Source: Aphodosoma sp045600865
Lineage (GTDB): Bacteria > Bacteroidota > Bacteroidia > Bacteroidales > Paludibacteraceae
Length of the DNA stretch: 5,597 nucleotides
Direction of reading: 5' to 3'
Assembly (NCBI GenBank): GCA_045600865.1
Contig: JAZRYS010000078.1
Coordinates: 1-5,597 of the forward strand
How positions within the stretch are numbered: the first letter of the stretch is position 1; each line of letters opens with the position of its first letter. Shown here piece after piece: positions 1-4,381 of this stretch. A program made the translations under genes and the position numbers. The notes beneath the pieces were generated by a model. It made no database searches. It saw only the letters and a program-made list of their open reading frames with translations, and had not been told where the DNA came from.

Positions 1-573
1 GCCTTCGAAGAATCAAGGAAGAATAATATCAAAGAAGCTCATTTCGACATGGAGGTTTCAGAAGAAGATACCTACATCTACAAACTCAATGAGCTGATTA
101 CATCGCTTCCAGAGTTCGACTTCTACAATGGCGACAATGACAAGGATGTATCAGAAGACCATCCATCGGTAATAGCCATCAGAGCGCTTCAAAAGGAAGC
201 TGACGAGATAATGGCTCATGGAGAGCTTTTTGAGGCTGAAAAGGACTGGGCACAGGCTGCTATATGCTATGAGTATCTGGTGGTACGACGATACTGGAAC
301 CCACAACCATACACAAGAATCCTTGCACTCTATTCAAAGTCATGCCTTCATGTCTCCGTTAAGCAGAAGATGCAAAGCTTGATAGTCAATTTCTTCAGAG
401 ACAGAAGGGAAAAGATGAAGACAGAGCTTCTGAGACTTGCTGATAAGTATGACTCAACAATCTATGCTGAAAAGTGCATCAATGAAGGAGAATGTGTAAC
501 CTACTACGATGGCATCTATGACATCTACAACCCATATCCAGTAGTTGAAGAAGTCCTTATGAATATAATGTAG
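1..573 (+). CDS. TPR-like helical repeat protein, C-terminal part (5' end outside window)
   Basis: The reading frame is open from the first base to the TAG at 571-573. The ATG at 49 is therefore probably internal and the gene starts upstream of the window. About 190 residues are visible. The middle part, with AEKDWAQAAICYEYLVVRRY followed by a Tyr/Arg-rich helix, has the spacing and the small/aromatic pattern of a tetratricopeptide-type helical hairpin. The C-terminal third is charged and helical (around RDRREKMKTELLRLADKY) and ends in an acidic, Tyr-rich tail (YYDGIYDIYNPYP). No catalytic motif, signal peptide or membrane segment is visible. The gene converges on the mob operon and is followed by a hairpin that fits the opposite strand better. 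A TPR-like fold suggests protein-protein contact, but the specific role cannot be inferred because the N-terminal domain is missing. It may belong to the element or to the flanking chromosome. Confidence 0.75.
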   Translation, partial: AFEESRKNNIKEAHFDMEVSEEDTYIYKLNELITSLPEFDFYNGDNDKDVSEDHPSVIAIRALQKEADEIMAHGELFEAEKDWAQAAICYEYLVVRRYWNPQPYTRILALYSKSCLHVSVKQKMQSLIVNFFRDRREKMKTELLRLADKYDSTIYAEKCINEGECVTYYDGIYDIYNPYPVVEEVLMNIM

Positions 574-620
574 CACTATAGATGGAGTATGTTCAAAATA
601 CCTCATCTACAAGACTACAG

Positions 621-663
621 AAAAATGAAGCGTGGCATCCAGCAAAAAGGAATGTCACGCTTC
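621..663 (-). terminator. Intrinsic terminator of the mob operon
   Basis: Arms 627-638 (GAAGCGTGGCAT) and 652-663 (ATGTCACGCTTC) pair at 11 of 12 positions around a 13-nt loop. Read on the minus strand, the stem is followed by five T (complement of A at 621-625), the layout of a rho-independent terminator, about 30 bp after the mob stop codon. On the plus strand the one mismatch becomes a G-U pair, but no T-tract follows, so it is less convincing there for the upstream plus-strand gene. Confidence 0.7.
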
Positions 664-691
664 GACGTATAAGAAGGACTAAAAAAGACAG

Positions 692-2161
692 TTATGAGCG
701 CCTTGGTTTGTACTTCGGCTTGGCATACTTGGCGTGAACCTGTCTGCCAGCAGCCTGTAAGCAACGAAGGAGGTACTTGGCAAGATCCTCGTCCTTGTCT
801 CGCCAAGGCATGTCGCTGGTACTGCCACCACCACCTGAAGCATGAACATTTGCTGCGCCATTGATACCTGCAAGGAATAGTTCCTTAGCCCTGTCAACGA
901 CATCAACCATGTGTTCTGCACCAGCATAGAACATAGCATTAAGGACTTCTGCCTTGTCACCCAACTTCAAGTCAGGGTTGTTGGAAAGCATTGTCTTGAC
1001 ACCATCAACGGCATCTTCAAAGAAGGTAGTCTTGAAGAGAGAATCAACATCCTTACCAAGTTTCTCCAGAACAATGGCGTTAGCCTTTTCCATGTTCTCG
1101 AAATTAGTAACTGCCTCACGAACTCTGGTATTAGCCTCCTTCAACTTGCGGTCAGCCTCCATGAGTTTGGTGCGCTTATCTGCAAGTCTTGCATCAAGAT
1201 CTGAGACTCTTGCCTTGAGTGCTTCAATCTTTGCTTCAATCTCCGACTTGTCACCCTGGCACTGAGCAAGCTGCTCTTCAAGTTCCTCGATTTCTGCTGT
1301 GCATTCGTCACGCTCAGTAGTAAGGTGGTCAATCATCGTACCCAGTCCCTTGATGGCACTCTCCAGCTTAGACTTCTTTTCCTCGCGCTCCTGAATCTCA
1401 TGACCGAGCATTGCGTAATATTCTTCACGTGGAATGTGCCTGTTGCCAGTAACGGACACAGGTTCCCCATGCTCCAAGCCCCACTTGGCATTGACTTCTG
1501 CCATATAATCGTGCAGTTCATCAAGAACAGTTGCTTCGCCTCCGAAAGTATCACGATACATCACACGATTGCGACCTTTGTTCTTATCATAATAGATGGG
1601 AAGGATGCAACAGTGAATGTGCGGTGACGACTCGTCACAGTGTACAACGAAACTCACGATGTTCTCTTCACCGTATTTTTTTGCCATAGCATTATAGACA
1701 TCCTTCGCCCAATCAATGATGCCTTGCTGTAGCACCAGATGGCTGTTGTCAACGCCCTTGGTACGGTCAAGTTTCTGCTCACCAAAAGCAAGGCGACGCA
1801 TCTCGTCGGCATTGCCACTGAAGACAATCTCACAAATGGTACGGTAAGGTTTGCCTGTATAGACTTTTCCCTGGACCTTGTACCTTTCCATACGAGCCAC
1901 ATTAGGGTCTGTGACCTTAGCTTCTTTGTAGCGCTCTTCTATACGCTGTTTGATGGTTTTCTCTGATCCAAGTGGCACCATTTTGCAACCACGCACAAGC
2001 TCAAAATTACAATTACTTCTGCTGCGGTCTATTGCGTTCTTTCTGCGCTTCTGACGGTTCTCCCACATCTTTTCTGTGAACCTTCGCTGATGCTCGTTGG
2101 CTTCACCAGTTGACATACTCGATAGGTTCTTCATGTGGACTACCTGATATTTTTTAGCCAT
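692..2161 (-). CDS. mob: MobV-family relaxase (Pre/Mob plasmid mobilisation protein)
   Basis: This is the relaxase that would nick oriT and lead the single strand during mobilisation by a helper conjugative system. The N-terminal 240 residues carry the MobV signature. His24 in EHQRRF aligns by eye with the catalytic His22 of MobM of pMV158. It is followed by DRSRSNCNFEL (45-55), matching the family's SRSxxNxEL block, a middle block at 137-160, and the metal-binding motif HCDESSPHIH (174-183; HxDExxPHxH). Residues about 255-372 form a long Glu/Lys/Leu-rich coiled coil, typical of the family. A helical region follows, then a GGGGS-like linker (443-447) and a basic tail ending KPKYKPRRS. The ATG at 2161 (489 aa) is preferred over a TTG two codons upstream, because ATG is normal and the upstream sequence is A-rich. 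The gene lies downstream of two DNA-binding-protein genes, with a structured 515-bp stretch between, where oriT is expected. No frameshift or missing motif is seen. Confidence 0.95.
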   Translation of the reverse strand: MAKKYQVVHMKNLSSMSTGEANEHQRRFTEKMWENRQKRRKNAIDRSRSNCNFELVRGCKMVPLGSEKTIKQRIEERYKEAKVTDPNVARMERYKVQGKVYTGKPYRTICEIVFSGNADEMRRLAFGEQKLDRTKGVDNSHLVLQQGIIDWAKDVYNAMAKKYGEENIVSFVVHCDESSPHIHCCILPIYYDKNKGRNRVMYRDTFGGEATVLDELHDYMAEVNAKWGLEHGEPVSVTGNRHIPREEYYAMLGHEIQEREEKKSKLESAIKGLGTMIDHLTTERDECTAEIEELEEQLAQCQGDKSEIEAKIEALKARVSDLDARLADKRTKLMEADRKLKEANTRVREAVTNFENMEKANAIVLEKLGKDVDSLFKTTFFEDAVDGVKTMLSNNPDLKLGDKAEVLNAMFYAGAEHMVDVVDRAKELFLAGINGAANVHASGGGGSTSDMPWRDKDEDLAKYLLRCLQAAGRQVHAKYAKPKYKPRRS

Positions 2162-2277
2162 AGGCAATTTGTTTTTAAGTTAGACATTAGAATTGTTAGA
2201 AGTGAGGCACAATCCCCTTACGAAACTTGTAAATGCCCTCAGGAGCCTCCGGAATGCTTTTGGTGGGAAATACATGT

Positions 2278-2340
2278 CTCGTATAAGAAAACGGAAACAG
2301 AGAGCTTGCTCGATACCCCCGAAGTAGCGACAGATACGAG
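2278..2340. repeat. 7-bp inverted repeat CTCGTAT/ATACGAG
   Basis: CTCGTAT at 2278-2284 is exactly complementary to ATACGAG at 2334-2340. Seven pairs over a 49-nt loop are weak alone. The pair gains interest because it nests inside the 12-bp repeat and because its loop contains one arm of the 2292-2315/2403-2426 pair. Confidence 0.45.
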
Positions 2341-2342
2341 GG

Positions 2343-2379
2343 CATAATTCATTTCTTGCTCGCAAAAATGAGGATTATG
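2343..2379. repeat. Strong 37-nt hairpin
   Basis: CATAATTCATTT (2343-2354) pairs with AAATGA (2366-2371) and ATTATG (2374-2379), leaving a two-base bulge (GG). The stem continues after a one-base bulge (C2355) as TTGC (2356-2359) with GCAA (2362-2365), leaving a loop of two bases. This gives 16 pairs in 37 nt, the most compact structure in the window. No T-tract follows on either strand, so it does not read as a terminator. Confidence 0.8.
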
Positions 2380-2391
2380 TTCCTCACTTCT

Positions 2392-2423
2392 AAACGAAGT
2401 CTTATAGAGCAAGCTCTTCGTTT
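2392..2423. repeat. 8-bp perfect hairpin AAACGAAG/CTTCGTTT
   Basis: AAACGAAG at 2392-2399 is exactly complementary to CTTCGTTT at 2416-2423 around a 16-nt loop. It abuts the 12-bp repeat on one side (two bases shared) and the 2424-2430/2474-2480 stem on the other. Confidence 0.65.
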
Positions 2424-2492
2424 CGGCTCTCTCGGAAAATGTAGCGGCAGTCAATAGCGTCGTTGCATTGCTTAGAGCCGTCTTAGAACCGC
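2424..2492. repeat. Stem CGGCTCT/AGAGCCG with inner hairpin and an 11-bp tandem repeat
   Basis: CGGCTCT at 2424-2430 pairs with AGAGCCG at 2474-2480 and encloses a smaller hairpin, CAATaGC (2452-2458) with GCATTG (2465-2470). The right arm belongs to a tandem direct repeat, CTTAGAGCCGT (2471-2481) followed at once by CTTAGAACCGC (2482-2492), identical at 9 of 11 positions. The second copy is therefore a near-equivalent alternative partner for the left arm. Confidence 0.5.
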
Positions 2493-2516
2493 TTGAAAAG
2501 CACTCTCTGGAGTCGG

Positions 2517-2545
2517 TTCGGGCTGAGTGTTCAGCAGGATCCGAA
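2517..2545. repeat. Two-part hairpin TTCGG-GCTGA/TCAGC-CCGAA
   Basis: GCTGA (2522-2526) pairs with TCAGC (2531-2535) over a 4-base loop. The flanking TTCGG (2517-2521) pairs with CCGAA (2541-2545) across a five-base bulge (AGGAT). It has ten pairs and no adjoining T-tract. Confidence 0.55.
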
Positions 2546-2587
2546 AACTGAGTATGCTGTGGATTTTCCGAAAGACTGTACCTTGGA

Positions 2588-2679
2588 TAACTGCTTCCCT
2601 CAGTGAACATCCCCAATCGAGATAATGGCGAGCCATCATCATAGTTGAGGATGCTCACTATAGAGGGGTATAGCAATTA
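2588..2679. repeat. Long imperfect palindrome that includes the winged-helix stop codon
   Basis: From the outside in, TAACTGCT (2588-2595) pairs with AGCAATTA (2672-2679), 7 of 8. TCCCT (2596-2600) pairs with AGGGG (2664-2668). CAGTGAACATCC (2601-2612) pairs with GGATGCTCACTA (2649-2660), 10 of 12. GATAATGGC (2621-2629) pairs with GCCATCATC (2632-2640), 8 of 9, leaving a two-base loop. The two innermost stems share the centre 2630.5, so 2601-2660 is a single palindrome. The stop codon of the upstream gene (2677-2679) is in the outermost stem. No T-tract follows on the minus strand, so read-through into mob remains possible. Confidence 0.75.
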
Positions 2680-3537
2680 GACGGAAGACTCTGTCTGAGG
2701 ACGCTGATTCTGCTGCGCTTTGTCGGTACCAGAGTTATCATCGTCAGATTTGTCCTGAGGCTTTGGATTTACATCAGAAGTCTCATGAACTGAATCTGTG
2801 GATGCACCCTCGAGCGTGTGCGCATTGTCATTAGATATGTCCTCTTGGAAATCCTGTCCGTTGTTCTCAACTGGGACACCTACAACTTGTGCGTTAGCAT
2901 CTTTATGTGAGGTTGAAACTCCCTGGTCCTGACCATAAGAACCATCATCAGATGAAAGGGAAACGGAAGCAGAGGTAGCAACTGAATCTGTGGCTTCTTC
3001 TGTTCCATCAGCATCATTGGCTTCACCGTCTGTAGCACCAGATTGTGATGCCTTTGATGCCTTACCCTTGGATGATGTCTTCTTGGAAGTCGCAGCAGGT
3101 TTCTGCTTGCGAACTGGCACGAAGTATTCAAGAGGCTGGTCAGTCATCAGGTTAGGATAACGGAAAACATCGTTCTTGGCGAAGCTTCCTTCATCCCTGC
3201 CGACATACCATGACTGGAGGCAAGTGACACTGACGATTGTCGTGACATTGTTTGCCTTCATGGTGATAAGCCCAAGTCCCTGCCACTCCTTCAGCATTCT
3301 GTGAACGGTAGTGCGGTTACACTGCCATTGCACAGAAAGTTCTTCCTCGCTGATGTCAAGACAGCCCTTTGGCACGGTATAGGAAATACCACGCTTTGTG
3401 TGGACAGTGTCCTGACGTTCAGCATGAAGTAGAAGGTGCTCGAAGCAAGCCAATCTGCCGATACCATTGCTGTACTTCGACAGTGCCTGTATCTGGAACT
3501 CATCCAGCATCAGGCAGAAGATACGCTTCTTTCTCAT
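2677..3537 (-). CDS. Winged-helix DNA-binding protein with acidic low-complexity tail
   Basis: 286 residues in two very different halves. Residues 1-142 are globular. A segment at about 50-105 shows a winged-helix pattern: DISEEELSVQWQCNRTTVHR (61-80) as the helix-turn-helix, then MLKEWQGLGLI, with the wing and strand at VTTIVSVTCL. This resembles N-terminal domains of replication or regulatory proteins of mobile elements, so a role at the element's origin, oriT or promoters is likely but not shown. Residues 143-164 are a Lys/Ser linker, and about 166-286 are Ser/Asp/Thr/Gln-rich, acidic and surely disordered, ending in ESSV. The ATG at 3537 lies 8 bp after the stop of the HTH_17 gene, indicating co-transcription and probably translational coupling. 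Its TAA is directly followed by the long palindrome, and the same frame stays open for a further 145 codons. I do not recognise a named family. Confidence 0.85.
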   Translation of the reverse strand: MRKKRIFCLMLDEFQIQALSKYSNGIGRLACFEHLLLHAERQDTVHTKRGISYTVPKGCLDISEEELSVQWQCNRTTVHRMLKEWQGLGLITMKANNVTTIVSVTCLQSWYVGRDEGSFAKNDVFRYPNLMTDQPLEYFVPVRKQKPAATSKKTSSKGKASKASQSGATDGEANDADGTEEATDSVATSASVSLSSDDGSYGQDQGVSTSHKDANAQVVGVPVENNGQDFQEDISNDNAHTLEGASTDSVHETSDVNPKPQDKSDDDNSGTDKAQQNQRPQTESSV

Positions 3538-3545
3538 AGCGATAA

Positions 3546-3950
3546 CTATTTTGAATAAAGTGCATCTTCGAATTGCTGCGACTTTTGAGCCTTTGGCTTG
3601 CGCTTGTGGGTTGCAAGTATTGCCGCATTCTGCTCTTCATCCGTCAAAGGAATAGGATTCTTGCGGTTCACTTCAAGCCACTTGTCAATCTCGTCAAGGT
3701 AAATGACCCATCGCTTACCAGGCTTGGTTCCTGGGATCTCTCCGTTTGCGAGTTTCTGGTAGATGGTCGCAAGTGGAATGTTGGTGTACTCTGCAACTCG
3801 CTCTGGCGTAACAGGGCGGTGTCTGTTCTCTCTCTGCTGAGTTGGTCTGTTCTGAAGGCTCTGCAGTAACACCTTCATGCCCATCACTTCATCCCGAAGC
3901 TGGGCAACGACCTGTGGAAGGTCATTGAACGTAAGGTCTTCATTTTTCAT
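3546..3950 (-). CDS. Excisionase-family HTH_17 DNA-binding protein
   Basis: 134 residues. Residues 46-93 are a typical MerR-like/excisionase (HTH_17) domain: TPERVAEYTNIPLATIYQKL forms the helix-turn-helix, GEIPGTKPGKRWVI the wing, and LDEIDKWLE the closing helix. Residues 8-36 look like a short amphipathic or coiled-coil helix that could mediate dimerisation. The C-terminus (about 98-134) is polar and basic (HKRKPKAQKSQQ). Proteins of this type act as recombination directionality factors or as regulators in Bacteroidota mobile elements. With no integrase visible, regulation of the mob operon is as likely as excision. It is the first gene of the minus-strand operon, its ATG at 3950 lies about 30 bp downstream of a promoter-like sequence, and the winged-helix gene starts 8 bp after its TAG. 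Confidence 0.88.
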   Translation of the reverse strand: MKNEDLTFNDLPQVVAQLRDEVMGMKVLLQSLQNRPTQQRENRHRPVTPERVAEYTNIPLATIYQKLANGEIPGTKPGKRWVIYLDEIDKWLEVNRKNPIPLTDEEQNAAILATHKRKPKAQKSQQFEDALYSK

Positions 3951-3984
3951 TTACGTACACGAGTCCTTTTATGGAATCGTGCCG

Positions 3985-4016
3985 CAAAGGAACTGCGTGA
4001 CGAATCGGAGGACAAA
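3985..4016 (-). promoter_or_regulatory. Bacteroides-type promoter of the HTH_17-winged helix-mob operon
   Basis: On the minus strand TTTG (4016-4013) is followed after 20 bp by TTCCTTTG (3992-3985). This matches the Bacteroides primary sigma pattern TTTG-N19-20-TAnnTTTG except for T instead of A at the second position of the -7 box. Transcription would begin near 3978, giving a leader of roughly 28 nt before the ATG at 3950. Confidence 0.45.
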
Positions 4017-4102
4017 CCACTTTTTCATAACTCCTGCAAAACGAAACAAACACGCAGATGAGCCTTGTTTTTAGCAGATTTTCATGGTTAAATTCAGAAT
4101 TT

Positions 4103-4130
4103 CATGCGGTTTAGAATGTCAAACAGCATG
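4103..4130. repeat. Imperfect hairpin CATGCGGTTT/AAACAGCATG
   Basis: The arms 4103-4112 and 4121-4130 pair at 9 of 10 positions around an 8-base loop. No T-tract follows on either side, so a protein-binding palindrome in the divergent promoter region is more likely than a terminator. No binding protein can be assigned. Confidence 0.45.
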
Positions 4131-4381
4131 TAGGAGTAATAAGCAACAAATGGAATTTCATAGTTAGTTTCGTATATAAGCATAATCATTTGACGAAATC
4201 AGTTTTCTAGTTTATAATTCCAACTATTTCTCCTGCAAAGTACTTGTTTGACAAGAAAAGTACCGACAATTTGTCATCTTGTGCCATCATAGTCAATCTG
4301 TATAGTATTTATTGTACAAGAGAACTCGTTGGCATGGAGTTTGCTAATATGTACTCAGAAGTAACAATATAACAAAAAGTC

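Larger units (their letters stand above)
2196..2393. repeat. Perfect 12-bp inverted repeat, arms 174 bp apart
   Basis: TTAGAAGTGAGG at 2196-2207 and its exact reverse complement CCTCACTTCTAA at 2382-2393. Beyond the 12 bases the similarity continues with small gaps (ACA-ATCC against ACATAATCC). The arms enclose two further hairpins, 2278-2340 and 2343-2379, so they could close a multi-branched structure. Confidence 0.8.
2292..2426. repeat. 24-nt imperfect inverted repeat interleaved with the 12-bp repeat
   Basis: 2292-2315 and 2403-2426 are complementary at 20 of 24 positions without gaps. The perfect core is AGAGCTTGCTC (2301-2311) against GAGCAAGCTCT (2407-2417). The order with respect to 2196-2207/2382-2393 is A-B-A'-B', so both pairs together would make a pseudoknot-like arrangement rather than a simple hairpin. 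The right arm also overlaps the local hairpin 2392-2423, making the two mutually exclusive. Confidence 0.75.
2162..2676 (-). other. Gene-free, densely structured stretch upstream of mob (candidate oriT region and/or structured RNA)
   Basis: These 515 bases separate the winged-helix stop codon from the mob start. They contain at least eight inverted repeats: 2196-2207/2382-2393, 2278-2284/2334-2340, 2292-2315/2403-2426, 2343-2354/2366-2379, 2392-2399/2416-2423, 2424-2430/2474-2480, 2517-2526/2531-2545 and 2588-2612/2649-2679. All except 2292-2315/2403-2426 fit, nearly without conflict, into one secondary structure. In MobV systems oriT lies just upstream of the relaxase gene, so nicking somewhere here is likely. 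I cannot point to the nick site, because no published MobV nick sequence is recognisable. A minus-strand frame is open over 2239-2676, but its Ser-rich translation resembles no protein domain and I treat it as non-coding. Transcription from the upstream genes would make this region an RNA. Confidence 0.55.
622..3992 (-). mobile_element. Mobilisation module of an integrative mobilisable element or plasmid
   Basis: An excisionase-type HTH gene, a winged-helix gene, a structured non-coding stretch and a MobV relaxase follow one another on the minus strand, with a promoter-like sequence at one end and a terminator at the other. This gene order fits the mobilisation part of Bacteroidota mobilisable elements. 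No integrase, replication initiator that I can name, or attachment site lies in the window, so its limits and whether it is integrated or a plasmid cannot be decided. The extent given covers the transcription unit only. The AbiTii gene beside it may be cargo of the same element. Confidence 0.6.
3951..4381. other. Divergent intergenic region between the mob operon and the AbiTii gene
   Basis: No plausible gene is seen in these 431 bases. The left third has near-average base composition and carries the promoter-like sequence of the minus-strand operon. The rest is markedly AT-rich. It contains an imperfect hairpin at 4103-4130, an inverted repeat GTACTT/AAGTAC (4240-4245/4258-4263) with a smaller CTTGT/ACAAG (4243-4247/4251-4255) overlapping it, and a 10-bp direct repeat CTCCTGCAAA at 4031-4040 and 4230-4239. 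The AbiTii promoter should lie in the right half. The best candidate I see is TTGT at 4279-4282, 20 bp, then TAGTATTT at 4303-4310, which is a poor match. The AbiTii start is preceded by an A-rich leader without a Shine-Dalgarno sequence. Confidence 0.5.

Noticed and set aside
49..573. Complete gene starting at ATG 49
   Set aside because: The same frame is open back to base 1 and the residues there look like continued coding sequence, so a partial gene is preferred.
615..2167. Several other frames of 60-100 codons overlapping the relaxase gene on both strands
   Set aside because: They lie inside a confident MobV gene, and their translations lack any domain pattern. They are frame shadows.
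2180..2365. Small minus-strand ORF just upstream of mob
   Set aside because: It lies over the 12-bp repeat and the 37-nt hairpin, which constrain the DNA for other reasons, and it lacks a convincing start context.
2239..2676. Independent 145-codon gene on the minus strand starting with TTG
   Set aside because: Its putative TTG directly follows the stop of the upstream gene, it overlaps many hairpins and has no recognisable fold. It is reported as an observation, not a gene.
2880..3131. 83-codon ORF overlapping the tail of the winged-helix gene
   Set aside because: It is a shifted reading of the Ser/Asp-rich low-complexity region (yielding His/Arg/Pro/Leu), as expected of a shadow frame.
3877..4074. 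65-codon plus-strand ORF over the HTH_17 start and its promoter
   Set aside because: It covers the start of a confident gene and the promoter-like sequence, and has no domain signal.
4279..4310. Promoter for the AbiTii gene (TTGT, 20 bp, TAGTATTT)
   Set aside because: It matches the Bacteroides consensus only partly. It is kept as a remark in the intergenic entry and not called as a feature.
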